DNA from: Thermoproteota archaeon
GTDB lineage: Archaea > Thermoproteota > Korarchaeia > JAOZGF01 > JAOZFZ01
Assembly: GCA_027491945.1 (NCBI GenBank)
Contig: JAOZFZ010000010.1
Span: 1-7,089 of the forward strand
Direction: 5' to 3'
DNA: 7,089 nt
The notes below the pieces were generated by a model. It did not search any database. It had not been told where the DNA came from and saw nothing but the letters and a program-made list of their open reading frames with translations. Of the stretch, positions 1 through 6,019 are shown piece after piece. The position numbers were made by a program, and so were the translations under genes. Position 1 is the stretch's first letter. Each line of letters starts with the position of its first letter.

Positions 1-2097
1 CGGTACGATAAAATGGATAACAGAATCGTGGATACAGGATACGGACTAGAGAGGTTCGTTTGGCTAGTGAGTGCATCTCCCTCAGCGTTTCAGGCAGTAT
101 ATGGGAGATTAACTGATGACTTTAGGGGGATCTTAGGCTTACCGAGGCCGGATTTGAACCTCCTTCGCAGAACGGCGCGGGTTTCAGCTGAGATGTCAAG
201 AATTGAGAAGGGCCTCTCTGTTGAGGAGATAAGATCCCTTCTATCCGAACGCCTAGGGGTCCCTTCTGATCAGCTAAAGCGCAGTGTCGTTCCATACGAA
301 GAAATGTACACACTTCTAGATCACACTAAATGCCTTGCATTTATGCTCTTAGATGGTTTAGTACCTAGCAATATCGGAGAGGGTTACCTAGCTAGGCTTG
401 TTTTAAGAAGGGCGAAGCGCGCCCTTATAAGACTAAATTCTGATGTATCACTTGTTGACCTCGTCGCTCTTCAAATAGACTATTGGAAGAGGGAATTCCC
501 GGAGTTTAGCGGAGAAGAGCAAAGAATTATGGAGATCATAGATGCTGAGGAGAAGAAATACAATCAAACCCTTGGAAGAAGCGATCAGATACTAACTGGC
601 ATTGTGAAGAGAAGGAAGATCATCTCAACTGAGGATCTCCTTCTACTCTACTCTTCCCATGGTATACCCCCTGAAGTTGTTAAACGGAAAGCTGATGAAT
701 TGGGCATAAAGGTCAATGTCCCAGACAACTTCTATGAACTCCTTGCAGCACAGCATTATTCTGAGAGGCCTAAGCTAAAGCAATCCCCATTTATAAAGCT
801 TGAAAAGGAATTTTCAGGTATCCCTCCAACCGAGCAGCTCTACTATAGAGACCCTTATGCTCAAAGCTTTGATGCTCAAGTCCTGAAGGTTCTTAAGGAA
901 GACAACAACTACTGGGTGATATTAGATCGTACTCTCTTTTATCCAGAGGGAGGAGGACAGCCAGCCGATCAAGGTTACCTTACAGCTGATGGTCATGGTA
1001 GGATAAGGGTCTCAAATGTCCTGAAATATAGAAATTTCATCCTCCACCTTGTGGATCGCCCTCCAACAGAGGGGTCCCATGTTAAGGGATTAATTGATTA
1101 TCCTAGACGAAAGAGGCTTATGGTGCATCATACAGCGACGCACATTCTCTTAGAAGCTGCCCAGAGAGTTTTGGGCAAACATGTATGGCAGGCAGGTGTT
1201 CAAAAAACCGTTGACAGCGTAAGGCTTGATATATCTCATTTCAGAAGAGTATCTCAAGCTGAGAGAGAAAGAATAGAAAAGCTGGCGAATAGAATAGTCA
1301 TGGAAAATCGACCGGTTAATATTTATCTCTTAAACAGAAACGAGGCCGAACAGAAATTCGGCTTCAGGATTTATCAAGGAGGAGTCGTTCCAGGACGCAA
1401 ACTAAGAATTGTGGAGATAGAGGGGTGGAACACACAGGCCTGTGGAGGCACACACTGTTCTAGAACAGGAGAAGTTGGTCTAATCAAGATTATAAGTACC
1501 GAAAGCATACAGGACGGAGTTGAGCGAATAATATTCACAGCTGGGGAGGCTGCCTTGGAATACATCCTAAAAATGGATCTCACTGTACGAGAAGCCGTAA
1601 AGACGCTGAAGACGACGCCTGAACACCTCGTAACCGCTATAAAGGACAAGATTAACCAGATAAAGGCTCTTTCCAACCAGATCAAGGTGTTAAAGAAGGA
1701 GATCTATAAGTTCAAGTCAAAATCTCTGCTGGATAAATCCGTTAGGACAGGGCCAATACTACTAACGGTAGCTGATCTCCCACAGCAGAGCCCTGAAGAC
1801 CTTCTCGACCTCTCGATTACCCTAACGCGAATAGAACCATCTGCTGTAGTTATGCTTACAAGCAAACTCCCTTCAAAGCACATTTTTGTTCTAATGCTTG
1901 GCAAAGAGGCTATTAAGTATGTCTCTTGCCCTCATATAGTAGCAAAAGTTAAGAGGGCTTTAGGCCTCAAAGGAGGAGGCTCAGAGGATCTATATCAAGG
2001 GGTTTTATTAGCAGAAGTCGAGGAAGAGGATATACAAACTGCTATCCTATCGGCTCTAAAGAGCATGTTCAAGGGTGACGGGCCCGGCGGGATTTGA
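1..2097 (+). CDS. alaS: Alanyl-tRNA synthetase, archaeal type (5'-truncated by window edge)
   Basis: Charges tRNA-Ala with alanine in the cytoplasm and hydrolyses mischarged Ser/Gly-tRNA-Ala. The frame is open from base 1, so the true start lies left of the window; roughly 200 N-terminal residues with class II motifs 1 and 2 are missing (archaeal AlaRS is about 900 aa). Numbering from the internal Met at nt 13: class II motif 3 (DTGYGLERFVW, 7-17); helical tRNA-recognition region around 95-140 (SNIGEGYLARLVLRR); editing domain with FYPEGGGQPAD (309-319) and zinc ligands HTATH (H373, H377) and CGGTHC (C477, H481); a leucine/lysine-rich coiled coil near 545-578; and a DHHA1-like C-terminal domain with a GGG motif at 654-656. 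All visible editing ligands are intact. The last six codons (DGPGGI) and the TGA stop lie in the antisense of the neighbouring tRNA gene. Family assignment is very secure. Confidence 0.97.
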   Translation, partial: RYDKMDNRIVDTGYGLERFVWLVSASPSAFQAVYGRLTDDFRGILGLPRPDLNLLRRTARVSAEMSRIEKGLSVEEIRSLLSERLGVPSDQLKRSVVPYEEMYTLLDHTKCLAFMLLDGLVPSNIGEGYLARLVLRRAKRALIRLNSDVSLVDLVALQIDYWKREFPEFSGEEQRIMEIIDAEEKKYNQTLGRSDQILTGIVKRRKIISTEDLLLLYSSHGIPPEVVKRKADELGIKVNVPDNFYELLAAQHYSERPKLKQSPFIKLEKEFSGIPPTEQLYYRDPYAQSFDAQVLKVLKEDNNYWVILDRTLFYPEGGGQPADQGYLTADGHGRIRVSNVLKYRNFILHLVDRPPTEGSHVKGLIDYPRRKRLMVHHTATHILLEAAQRVLGKHVWQAGVQKTVDSVRLDISHFRRVSQAERERIEKLANRIVMENRPVNIYLLNRNEAEQKFGFRIYQGGVVPGRKLRIVEIEGWNTQACGGTHCSRTGEVGLIKIISTESIQDGVERIIFTAGEAALEYILKMDLTVREAVKTLKTTPEHLVTAIKDKINQIKALSNQIKVLKKEIYKFKSKSLLDKSVRTGPILLTVADLPQQSPEDLLDLSITLTRIEPSAVVMLTSKLPSKHIFVLMLGKEAIKYVSCPHIVAKVKRALGLKGGGSEDLYQGVLLAEVEEEDIQTAILSALKSMFKGDGPGGI

Positions 2098-2114
2098 ACC
2101 CGCGACCACCGGCT

Positions 2115-2132
2115 GACCTCGCCAAGACAGCC
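2115..2132 (-). other. Putative tRNA intron 2 (near canonical position 37/38)
   Basis: These 18 nt lie between A37 and A38 of the proposed tRNA-Arg. GGCT at the intron's 5' end is complementary to AGCC spanning A38 and the 3' anticodon stem. Pairing of the intron start with the 3' exon is what the central helix of an archaeal bulge-helix-bulge requires. Strict 2+1 cutting of the bulges next to that helix would move the intron one base 5' (36/37) and leave C at position 37, so the exact ends are uncertain by one base. The inside can fold as a small hairpin. Confidence 0.55.
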
Positions 2133-2137
2133 TAGAA

Positions 2138-2153
2138 CTCCGGGCATTATGCT
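2138..2153 (-). other. Putative tRNA intron 1 (position 32/33, non-canonical)
   Basis: These 16 nt separate the 5' anticodon stem CCGGC and C32 from T33 of the anticodon loop. They must be removed if TCT is the anticodon. The boundaries are chosen to give the loop CTTCTAA; cutting one base earlier would give G32 and is equally possible. The intron carries a second copy of CCGG near its 3' end, so part of the boundary is ambiguous. I could not draw a textbook bulge-helix-bulge with a 4-bp central helix here, so splicing is inferred from the mature tRNA, not from a motif. Confidence 0.5.
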
Positions 2154-2187
2154 GGCCGGTGCGCTATCCTGGCTACGCCACGGGCCC

Positions 2188-2373
2188 AACATCTATAGCT
2201 AGAGGTGTAGCCAATAAGAATGGCTTCCCATGTCTTCGTTTTTAAAAACATCACCAAGCTGCTTATCGTTACTCTTACGGAAGTCATTATCTGACAGTTA
2301 AACCCGTCTTTCTTTCGATTAGAGAGCACAACTCTATTACAGGATGACATGATCCCATAAAGGAGGATTCCTT
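2188..2373. other. Intergenic region between tRNA and small ORF
   Basis: No convincing gene lies in these 186 bases. They hold the palindromic TATA-like element at 2238-2249, a T-rich stretch (2309-2316) that could end rightward transcripts from alaS, and a weak hairpin with stem TAGAG/CTCTA at 2320-2336. The 5' flank of the minus-strand tRNA (2188-2220) has only a poor AT-rich stretch about 25-32 bases upstream of the tRNA. Confidence 0.5.
2238..2249. promoter_or_regulatory. Palindromic TATA-like element, possibly bidirectional
   Basis: GTTTTTAAAAAC is a perfect 12-bp palindrome resembling an archaeal TATA box on both strands. Read leftward it sits about 56 bp upstream of the tRNA 5' end, implying a leader of about 30 nt if transcription starts about 26 bp downstream. 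Read rightward it would start a transcript near 2270 leading into the small ORF and the surface-protein genes. The T5 run could alternatively be part of an alaS terminator. Confidence 0.35.
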
Positions 2374-2526
2374 ATGAGGCTTCACCCCTCTATGCCATGG
2401 AAAAGCATGTTCAGTCTATCTCTAGAGGTATCTTCGTCAAATGTTAAACCTAAAATTGCTTTTTACTCAGGCAAGCTTTTTAAGGCTATCGGCCCTTTCA
2501 AGCAATGCACAAAATTAGCTAGTTAG
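2374..2526 (+). CDS. Small ORF, 50 aa, unknown function
   Basis: ATG is preceded by AAAGGAGG (2359-2366), a near-ideal Shine-Dalgarno with 7 nt spacing, the best ribosome binding site in the window. The frame then stays open for 50 codons to TAG at 2524. The product starts MRLHPSMPWKSMF and ends with a basic half (YSGKLFKAIG, then KQCTKLAS). It has no signal peptide, membrane helix or motif that I recognise, one cysteine (near residue 45), and a serine run (SSS) in the middle. It ends 41 bp before the 693-aa surface-protein gene and could be a small protein or a leader peptide of that operon. Against it: a good TATA-like box for the downstream gene lies inside it, and 50 codons can be open by chance. 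Start strongly suggested, function unknown. Confidence 0.4.
   Translation: MRLHPSMPWKSMFSLSLEVSSSNVKPKIAFYSGKLFKAIGPFKQCTKLAS
2477..2485 (+). promoter_or_regulatory. TATA-like box for the surface-protein operon
   Basis: TTTTTAAGG follows GCAAGC, a plausible though imperfect BRE. Transcription about 26 bp downstream (around 2506) would give a leader of about 60 nt containing the GGTGA site at 2556. A second candidate, TTTTCTTAAA at 2531-2540, would give an almost leaderless mRNA and leave the Shine-Dalgarno unused, so it is less attractive. Confidence 0.4.
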
Positions 2527-2555
2527 AATGTTTTCTTAAACGCGTTCAGACTCCT

Positions 2556-2560
2556 GGTGA
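2556..2560 (+). promoter_or_regulatory. Shine-Dalgarno GGTGA for the 693-aa gene
   Basis: GGTGA matches the archaeal anti-Shine-Dalgarno and lies 7 nt before the ATG at 2568. It fixes that start and agrees with the signal peptide that begins there. Confidence 0.65.
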
Positions 2561-2567
2561 GTGCGGG

Positions 2568-4649
2568 ATGAAAAATCACGTGTTAACTCTTGCGCTTATA
2601 CCTTTGCTTCTGTCCTTCACACTGTATACCGCGGATGGATTGCGTGTAAAACCCGCAGTGTCGGTTTGGCAGAATCAGAACTTCCCCTATGCATTTAAGC
2701 TTTATCCGAATCAGTCTACAATTTTTTATGGTTATGAGTTCACCTATAACTACTATCCGAATGCTGTTCTCCCCTATAAAATCAAATGGAAAAAACTTGG
2801 TACAATGCAACAGACCGCATATGAGTGGGGAAACATCCCAACTACAATGCTTCACTGGTTACCTAGCTCCACCGATCCTTGTCGCTTTTCATTTATGATC
2901 GCTGAAGACCCTGCATTTACCGGATCGGGTGCTCCTCCAATCTACTTCCATAACATAACCTTTTTTGGATGTTCTGGCCCCGAATATGACCTCTCGATTT
3001 CCGCTAATGTGGATCAGATTACGCTTCAAAATGTTGGGGAGGAAGCCACGTTAACCTTCACCATAGAGAACACAGGCACCGAAACGTTAACAGATGTTCA
3101 GTATCGCCTTCAATTCTCCCCACAAGGTTTCATGTTAGTCGATGAGGAAAGTGATCCCACTCAAGGAGTTATAGCAAGTATAGCACCGGGAGGAAGCACA
3201 ACTATATCTTACGTTCTAAAGGCGATTACATCAACAGAAATGTTCACATCGCTCTCCCTAAACGTTACCTATACAGCCTATACGTCCTACATTAACATAC
3301 CAGTGGGGACCAAGACCGTTACGTCTAAGGTTTTAGGGCCGGCGTCAAAGTCCAAAACCGTCTATGTCAGTATAGGCAAACCGCCAGAACCATATGAGCT
3401 TCCAAAAATTGAAATTTCAATCTCTCCCCTCCCTCAAGTCAAGCCCGGAGAGCTTATTACGGTCACCGTAAACTTCAGGAATAACGGAAATGGGTCTGCA
3501 TATGACACGCGCATCTATGCAGAAGCTAATCCCCCAGAACTTAAGTTCATATACGGAGGTTCCGAGTACACGGCTCTGGGCTATGCGAAGGAGCTTTACA
3601 TATTCGACCAGACGACCTATGAAGAGGAGGGAGTAAGGCTGTTCCCAATGGCCGCCTCTGTTCCATGGTCATTTCAGGTCAAGGCTCCTCAACGCATAGA
3701 GGGTTCAAGTAAAACATATACAATTATTGTCCGGGCCGAGTACTATAATAATAAGGGTCACTTCTTCCAAGAGGAAAGAAACGTGACATTAACTGTTGTT
3801 AAACCAGGTAAACCCTCACTTACGATTCATAAATACATAAGCGCCTCTATGGTCAGCATAGGGTCTCAGCTAACCCTAACCATAGAGGTTGAGAACGCCG
3901 GAGAGGGTCCTGCCTTTAACGTTGAAATAACCGATTCCTTCCCACCTCAGTTCACACTAATATCCGGTCAGGTTAGCAAGACCGTAAACGAACTCCCAAA
4001 GGGGGAGAAGATATCCTACTCATACACGATACAAGCCATGAATGAATTTAGTGGCTCTTTTCCAGTGGCTCAAGTTAGCTACGAGGACTCTGAAGGCCTC
4101 TCAAACGTAGTTAAGTCAAATGCTGTATCCGTGAAAGTAGTAATGGCGAGCGTCTCGATATCTCGAACGGAGTCCCCAGAAGAGATAGAGATAGATCAAA
4201 TCTTTGACGTAACCTACACAATTGTTAATGAGGGTACAGGCACAGCTCGCGACATAAACGTAACGATTAACATATCCCGTGGACTAGAGATCTTTGACAT
4301 TGACGGCCCAGCTGAGGAGTTCGTAGGTAAGAGAATAGGTATATTCCTCGATAGACTCGAACCGAATCAAATAGTTAAGGTTACTCTTTCCCTCAGGGGT
4401 CTTCTTCCAGGCCCCCAAGTAGTGAACATAACCAGCATGGAATATAAAAGTCCAGACGAAGCCTTAACATTCAAAATAAAGGGCGAAAATCTGGATTTCA
4501 ACGTTATCGTGAAGACCCCGCTTCTTGTGCGCAGCATGCTTATCCTTGTCGTAGGCCTACTTGTTGTTATAGTGGAATACGCCGTCCTAGCAGCGACGTT
4601 CAAGCTCTCAGCCAGCAAGGCGAGGAGGAAAAGGTTTAAATTGGGCTAG
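2568..4649 (+). CDS. Membrane-anchored surface protein with tandem Ig-like (CARDB/DUF11-type) repeats
   Basis: Predicted cell-surface protein of 693 aa with unknown ligand. Residues 5-22 form a Sec signal (hydrophobic core LTLALIPLLL). Residues 25-138 are an aromatic-rich N-terminal domain with the only two cysteines, C105 and C135, which could form a disulfide. About four beta-sandwich repeats follow, near 141-270, 280-412, 416-526 and 527-650. Each has the family pattern of a 'G..xTxTxxxxNxG' strand (e.g. LTFTIENTG, VTVNFRNNG, LTIEVENAG, VTYTIVNEG) followed by a proline/glycine-rich turn. This pattern is typical of CARDB/DUF11/NEW3-like domains of archaeal surface proteins. A single membrane helix (about 653-675) precedes a basic tail KARRKRFKLG, giving an outside-N, inside-C topology. 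About eight N-X-S/T sequons suggest glycosylation. It heads a rightward run, with 35 bp to the next gene, which has similar architecture. The fold class is well supported; the function is unknown. Confidence 0.85.
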   Translation: MKNHVLTLALIPLLLSFTLYTADGLRVKPAVSVWQNQNFPYAFKLYPNQSTIFYGYEFTYNYYPNAVLPYKIKWKKLGTMQQTAYEWGNIPTTMLHWLPSSTDPCRFSFMIAEDPAFTGSGAPPIYFHNITFFGCSGPEYDLSISANVDQITLQNVGEEATLTFTIENTGTETLTDVQYRLQFSPQGFMLVDEESDPTQGVIASIAPGGSTTISYVLKAITSTEMFTSLSLNVTYTAYTSYINIPVGTKTVTSKVLGPASKSKTVYVSIGKPPEPYELPKIEISISPLPQVKPGELITVTVNFRNNGNGSAYDTRIYAEANPPELKFIYGGSEYTALGYAKELYIFDQTTYEEEGVRLFPMAASVPWSFQVKAPQRIEGSSKTYTIIVRAEYYNNKGHFFQEERNVTLTVVKPGKPSLTIHKYISASMVSIGSQLTLTIEVENAGEGPAFNVEITDSFPPQFTLISGQVSKTVNELPKGEKISYSYTIQAMNEFSGSFPVAQVSYEDSEGLSNVVKSNAVSVKVVMASVSISRTESPEEIEIDQIFDVTYTIVNEGTGTARDINVTINISRGLEIFDIDGPAEEFVGKRIGIFLDRLEPNQIVKVTLSLRGLLPGPQVVNITSMEYKSPDEALTFKIKGENLDFNVIVKTPLLVRSMLILVVGLLVVIVEYAVLAATFKLSASKARRKRFKLG
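4627..4640 (+). promoter_or_regulatory. Candidate internal promoter (BRE + TATA)
   Basis: Purine-rich GGAAAAGG followed directly by TTTAAA matches the archaeal BRE/TATA arrangement. A start about 26 bp downstream (near 4663) would give a leader of about 22 nt carrying GAGG (4672-4675) before the TTG at 4685. It overlaps the last codons (KRFKLG) of the upstream gene, so the base pattern may simply reflect the basic tail. Confidence 0.35.
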
Positions 4650-4684
4650 CTGCTCAACACCTGTTCTTAAAGAGGCGGTTAAAG

Positions 4685-5995
4685 TTGAATGGCTTCAAAC
4701 CATTAATCGCCATGCTGATAATAACAGTCACCATGTCCACTCTCCTAGTAGCTGTGGTTCAAGCCCAATCTGACGGTAGAAACAAGATCTCTGTCATGTT
4801 CACATCTCCCAATGCCTACGTGGCAACGCTTATGTTTTACACGGAGTCCATAGAGCTGGAGTCCAGCTCCAAGTGGAACTACATAATAGGTCAACACTAT
4901 GATGTATCGGGAGAGGCGCTAAACTCAAAGAAACCATCACTAAGGGGTTTCACCCAGTTCAACAAAATATACTCCGAACCCCAGAGGATAATAGTAGCTT
5001 GGATAGCAGAGGCTAATCTCTCATCTAGTAGACCAAAAACCATAGAGTGGAGCCTTGGAGTGAGCAATGAGAGCCTTTTAAGAGGGTTTACGCTGATAAA
5101 TGTAACCTTTCCGCCACTTTATGTTCCTATAACCCCCTTTAACAGCAGCCTCCACATTATTATCCCAAGAGAAAACCTATCAGTTGTTAGCCTTACTACC
5201 AACATGTCCTTCATCCAGCCAGCTGGCTACAGCCTAAAGATGCAGAGAGGAGTGGTTCTTCCAGCTATAAAGGTGGTAGAGGCTATGCCTCCCACAATAA
5301 ACGTCACCTTCATTAAACTAGCAGAAGAGGCCATTACTCTTAACGCTACGGTTAAATTCTCTGCACCGATCCAAACAATGGAGGCTAAGAAGGTCAAAAT
5401 CGAAGCCGGTATTCTGCGCTCGGCGTCTTTAACATTTCCTGTCAAGGGATCAGGTCATGTAAGCTTAGATCTCACTCTTGATTATGTTTTTGTGGGGGAA
5501 AAAATCTCTAATTCCTTCTCATTCTTCGGAGAAACTCCGCCCTACACCCCTCCACCCCTCCTTCACGCCTCAATATCCCCCGTGGAGGTAGAGCTTGAGG
5601 AGGGTAAATCCGCATCGTTAATCTTCAAGATGATAAATGTGGGCGATTCAATTGCCCGGTCAATTGACTTAGAGCCTGAAATACCGCCAAATATAACGAT
5701 AACCTATGGCGCACCCCCAAAGTCAGCACTTGCCGTCAATGAAAGCGCAACAATCCCCCTCGAAATTACTCCCCAAGCAGAGGGCACATACAACATAAGG
5801 CTGAAGGTCACCTATCAAGACATATATGGTAATGTGTACCATGAGGTAACGAATAGGGTTAGGGTTAAAGTTACCCAAAAGTTTCGCGTTCCAAAGTTGC
5901 CGGTACCAGCTAACATTCTCACCTTCACGATACCTCTCGTTGCTGCTATCGCTATAATATTGCTGGCCCGAAGGGGAAAGAAGAAACTAGGCTGA
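4685..5995 (+). CDS. Membrane-anchored surface protein with Ig-like (NEW3/CARDB-type) domain
   Basis: Predicted envelope protein of 436 aa, function unknown. TTG at 4685 is preferred as start: GAGG lies 9 nt upstream, and it gives the signal peptide a lysine-bearing N-region (MNGFK) before the core (LIAMLIITVTMSTLLVAVV), with likely cleavage after VQA at residue 27. ATG at 4712 is the alternative but lacks a site upstream. Residues 30-285 are a beta-rich extracellular part of no recognised family. A Pro-rich linker (TPPYTPPP, 284-291) leads to one Ig-like domain (about 293-398: LIFKMINVGDSIARS, then ITPQAEGTYNIRLKVTY), resembling NEW3/CARDB domains. The membrane helix at 410-428 is followed by ARRGKKKLG. 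There are no cysteines and about ten N-X-S/T sequons, so it is probably heavily glycosylated. The shared topology and the 35-bp gap suggest it works with the upstream 693-aa protein. Confidence 0.82.
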   Translation: MNGFKPLIAMLIITVTMSTLLVAVVQAQSDGRNKISVMFTSPNAYVATLMFYTESIELESSSKWNYIIGQHYDVSGEALNSKKPSLRGFTQFNKIYSEPQRIIVAWIAEANLSSSRPKTIEWSLGVSNESLLRGFTLINVTFPPLYVPITPFNSSLHIIIPRENLSVVSLTTNMSFIQPAGYSLKMQRGVVLPAIKVVEAMPPTINVTFIKLAEEAITLNATVKFSAPIQTMEAKKVKIEAGILRSASLTFPVKGSGHVSLDLTLDYVFVGEKISNSFSFFGETPPYTPPPLLHASISPVEVELEEGKSASLIFKMINVGDSIARSIDLEPEIPPNITITYGAPPKSALAVNESATIPLEITPQAEGTYNIRLKVTYQDIYGNVYHEVTNRVRVKVTQKFRVPKLPVPANILTFTIPLVAAIAIILLARRGKKKLG

Positions 5996-6018
5996 TCAGC
6001 ACCTTATCCGGTGATCAG
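5991..6018 (+). repeat. Palindrome GCTGATCAGC and repeated TGATCAG across the gene junction
   Basis: A perfect 10-bp palindrome (5991-6000) contains the TGA stop of the 436-aa gene. Its core TGATCAG recurs 19 bp downstream at 6012-6018, where it overlaps the Shine-Dalgarno GGTGATC (6010-6016) of rli1. The two copies are largely self-complementary and could pair in mRNA, covering the rli1 start. It may also be coincidence. Confidence 0.4.
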
Positions 6019-6019
6019 A

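Larger units (their letters stand above)
2079..2187 (-). tRNA. tRNA-Arg (anticodon TCT), intron-containing
   Basis: The minus strand folds as a complete tRNA. The 7-bp acceptor stem GGGCCCG/CGGGCCC is followed by discriminator G with no encoded CCA. The D arm has stem GCGT/GCGC and loop AGCCAGGATA, with A20 after G18-G19. The anticodon stem is CCGGC/GCCGG, the variable loop TGGTC, and the T arm GCGGG-TTCAAAT-CCCGC. Between the anticodon-stem strands lie 41 nt, 34 more than a normal loop. The only stretch with T33 and a purine 37 is TTCTA (2133-2137). Placed between two introns it gives the loop CTTCTAA and a mature length of 75 nt. A20, C35, discriminator G and the general resemblance to archaeal tRNA-Arg support Arg(TCT). 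The all-G-C acceptor, anticodon and T stems suggest a thermophile. The tRNA itself is near certain; the isotype depends on the two-intron reading. The gene is convergent with alaS and overlaps its end by 19 bp. Confidence 0.9.

Noticed and set aside
2115..2120. GTC before the 3' anticodon stem, read as anticodon of tRNA-Asp (discriminator G would fit)
   Set aside because: The base at position 33 would be G or A, not T, and the acceptor stem and A20 fit tRNA-Arg rather than tRNA-Asp.
2248..2254. GTGATGT on the minus strand as a C box of a C/D sRNA
   Set aside because: No CTGA D box follows on that strand before the tRNA, and there is no D'/C' pair.
2220..2294. 24-codon ORF starting ATG GCT TCC
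   Set aside because: Very short, no Shine-Dalgarno, and it spans the TATA-like palindrome.
1995..2350. Two minus-strand open frames (1995-2192 and 2147-2350) across the tRNA
   Set aside because: They run through the tRNA gene or antisense to alaS, have no ribosome binding site, and show no domain-like composition.
2689..2898. 69-codon open frame on the plus strand inside the 693-aa gene
   Set aside because: It is in another frame of a well-supported gene with signal peptide and ribosome binding site, and it has no start signal of its own.
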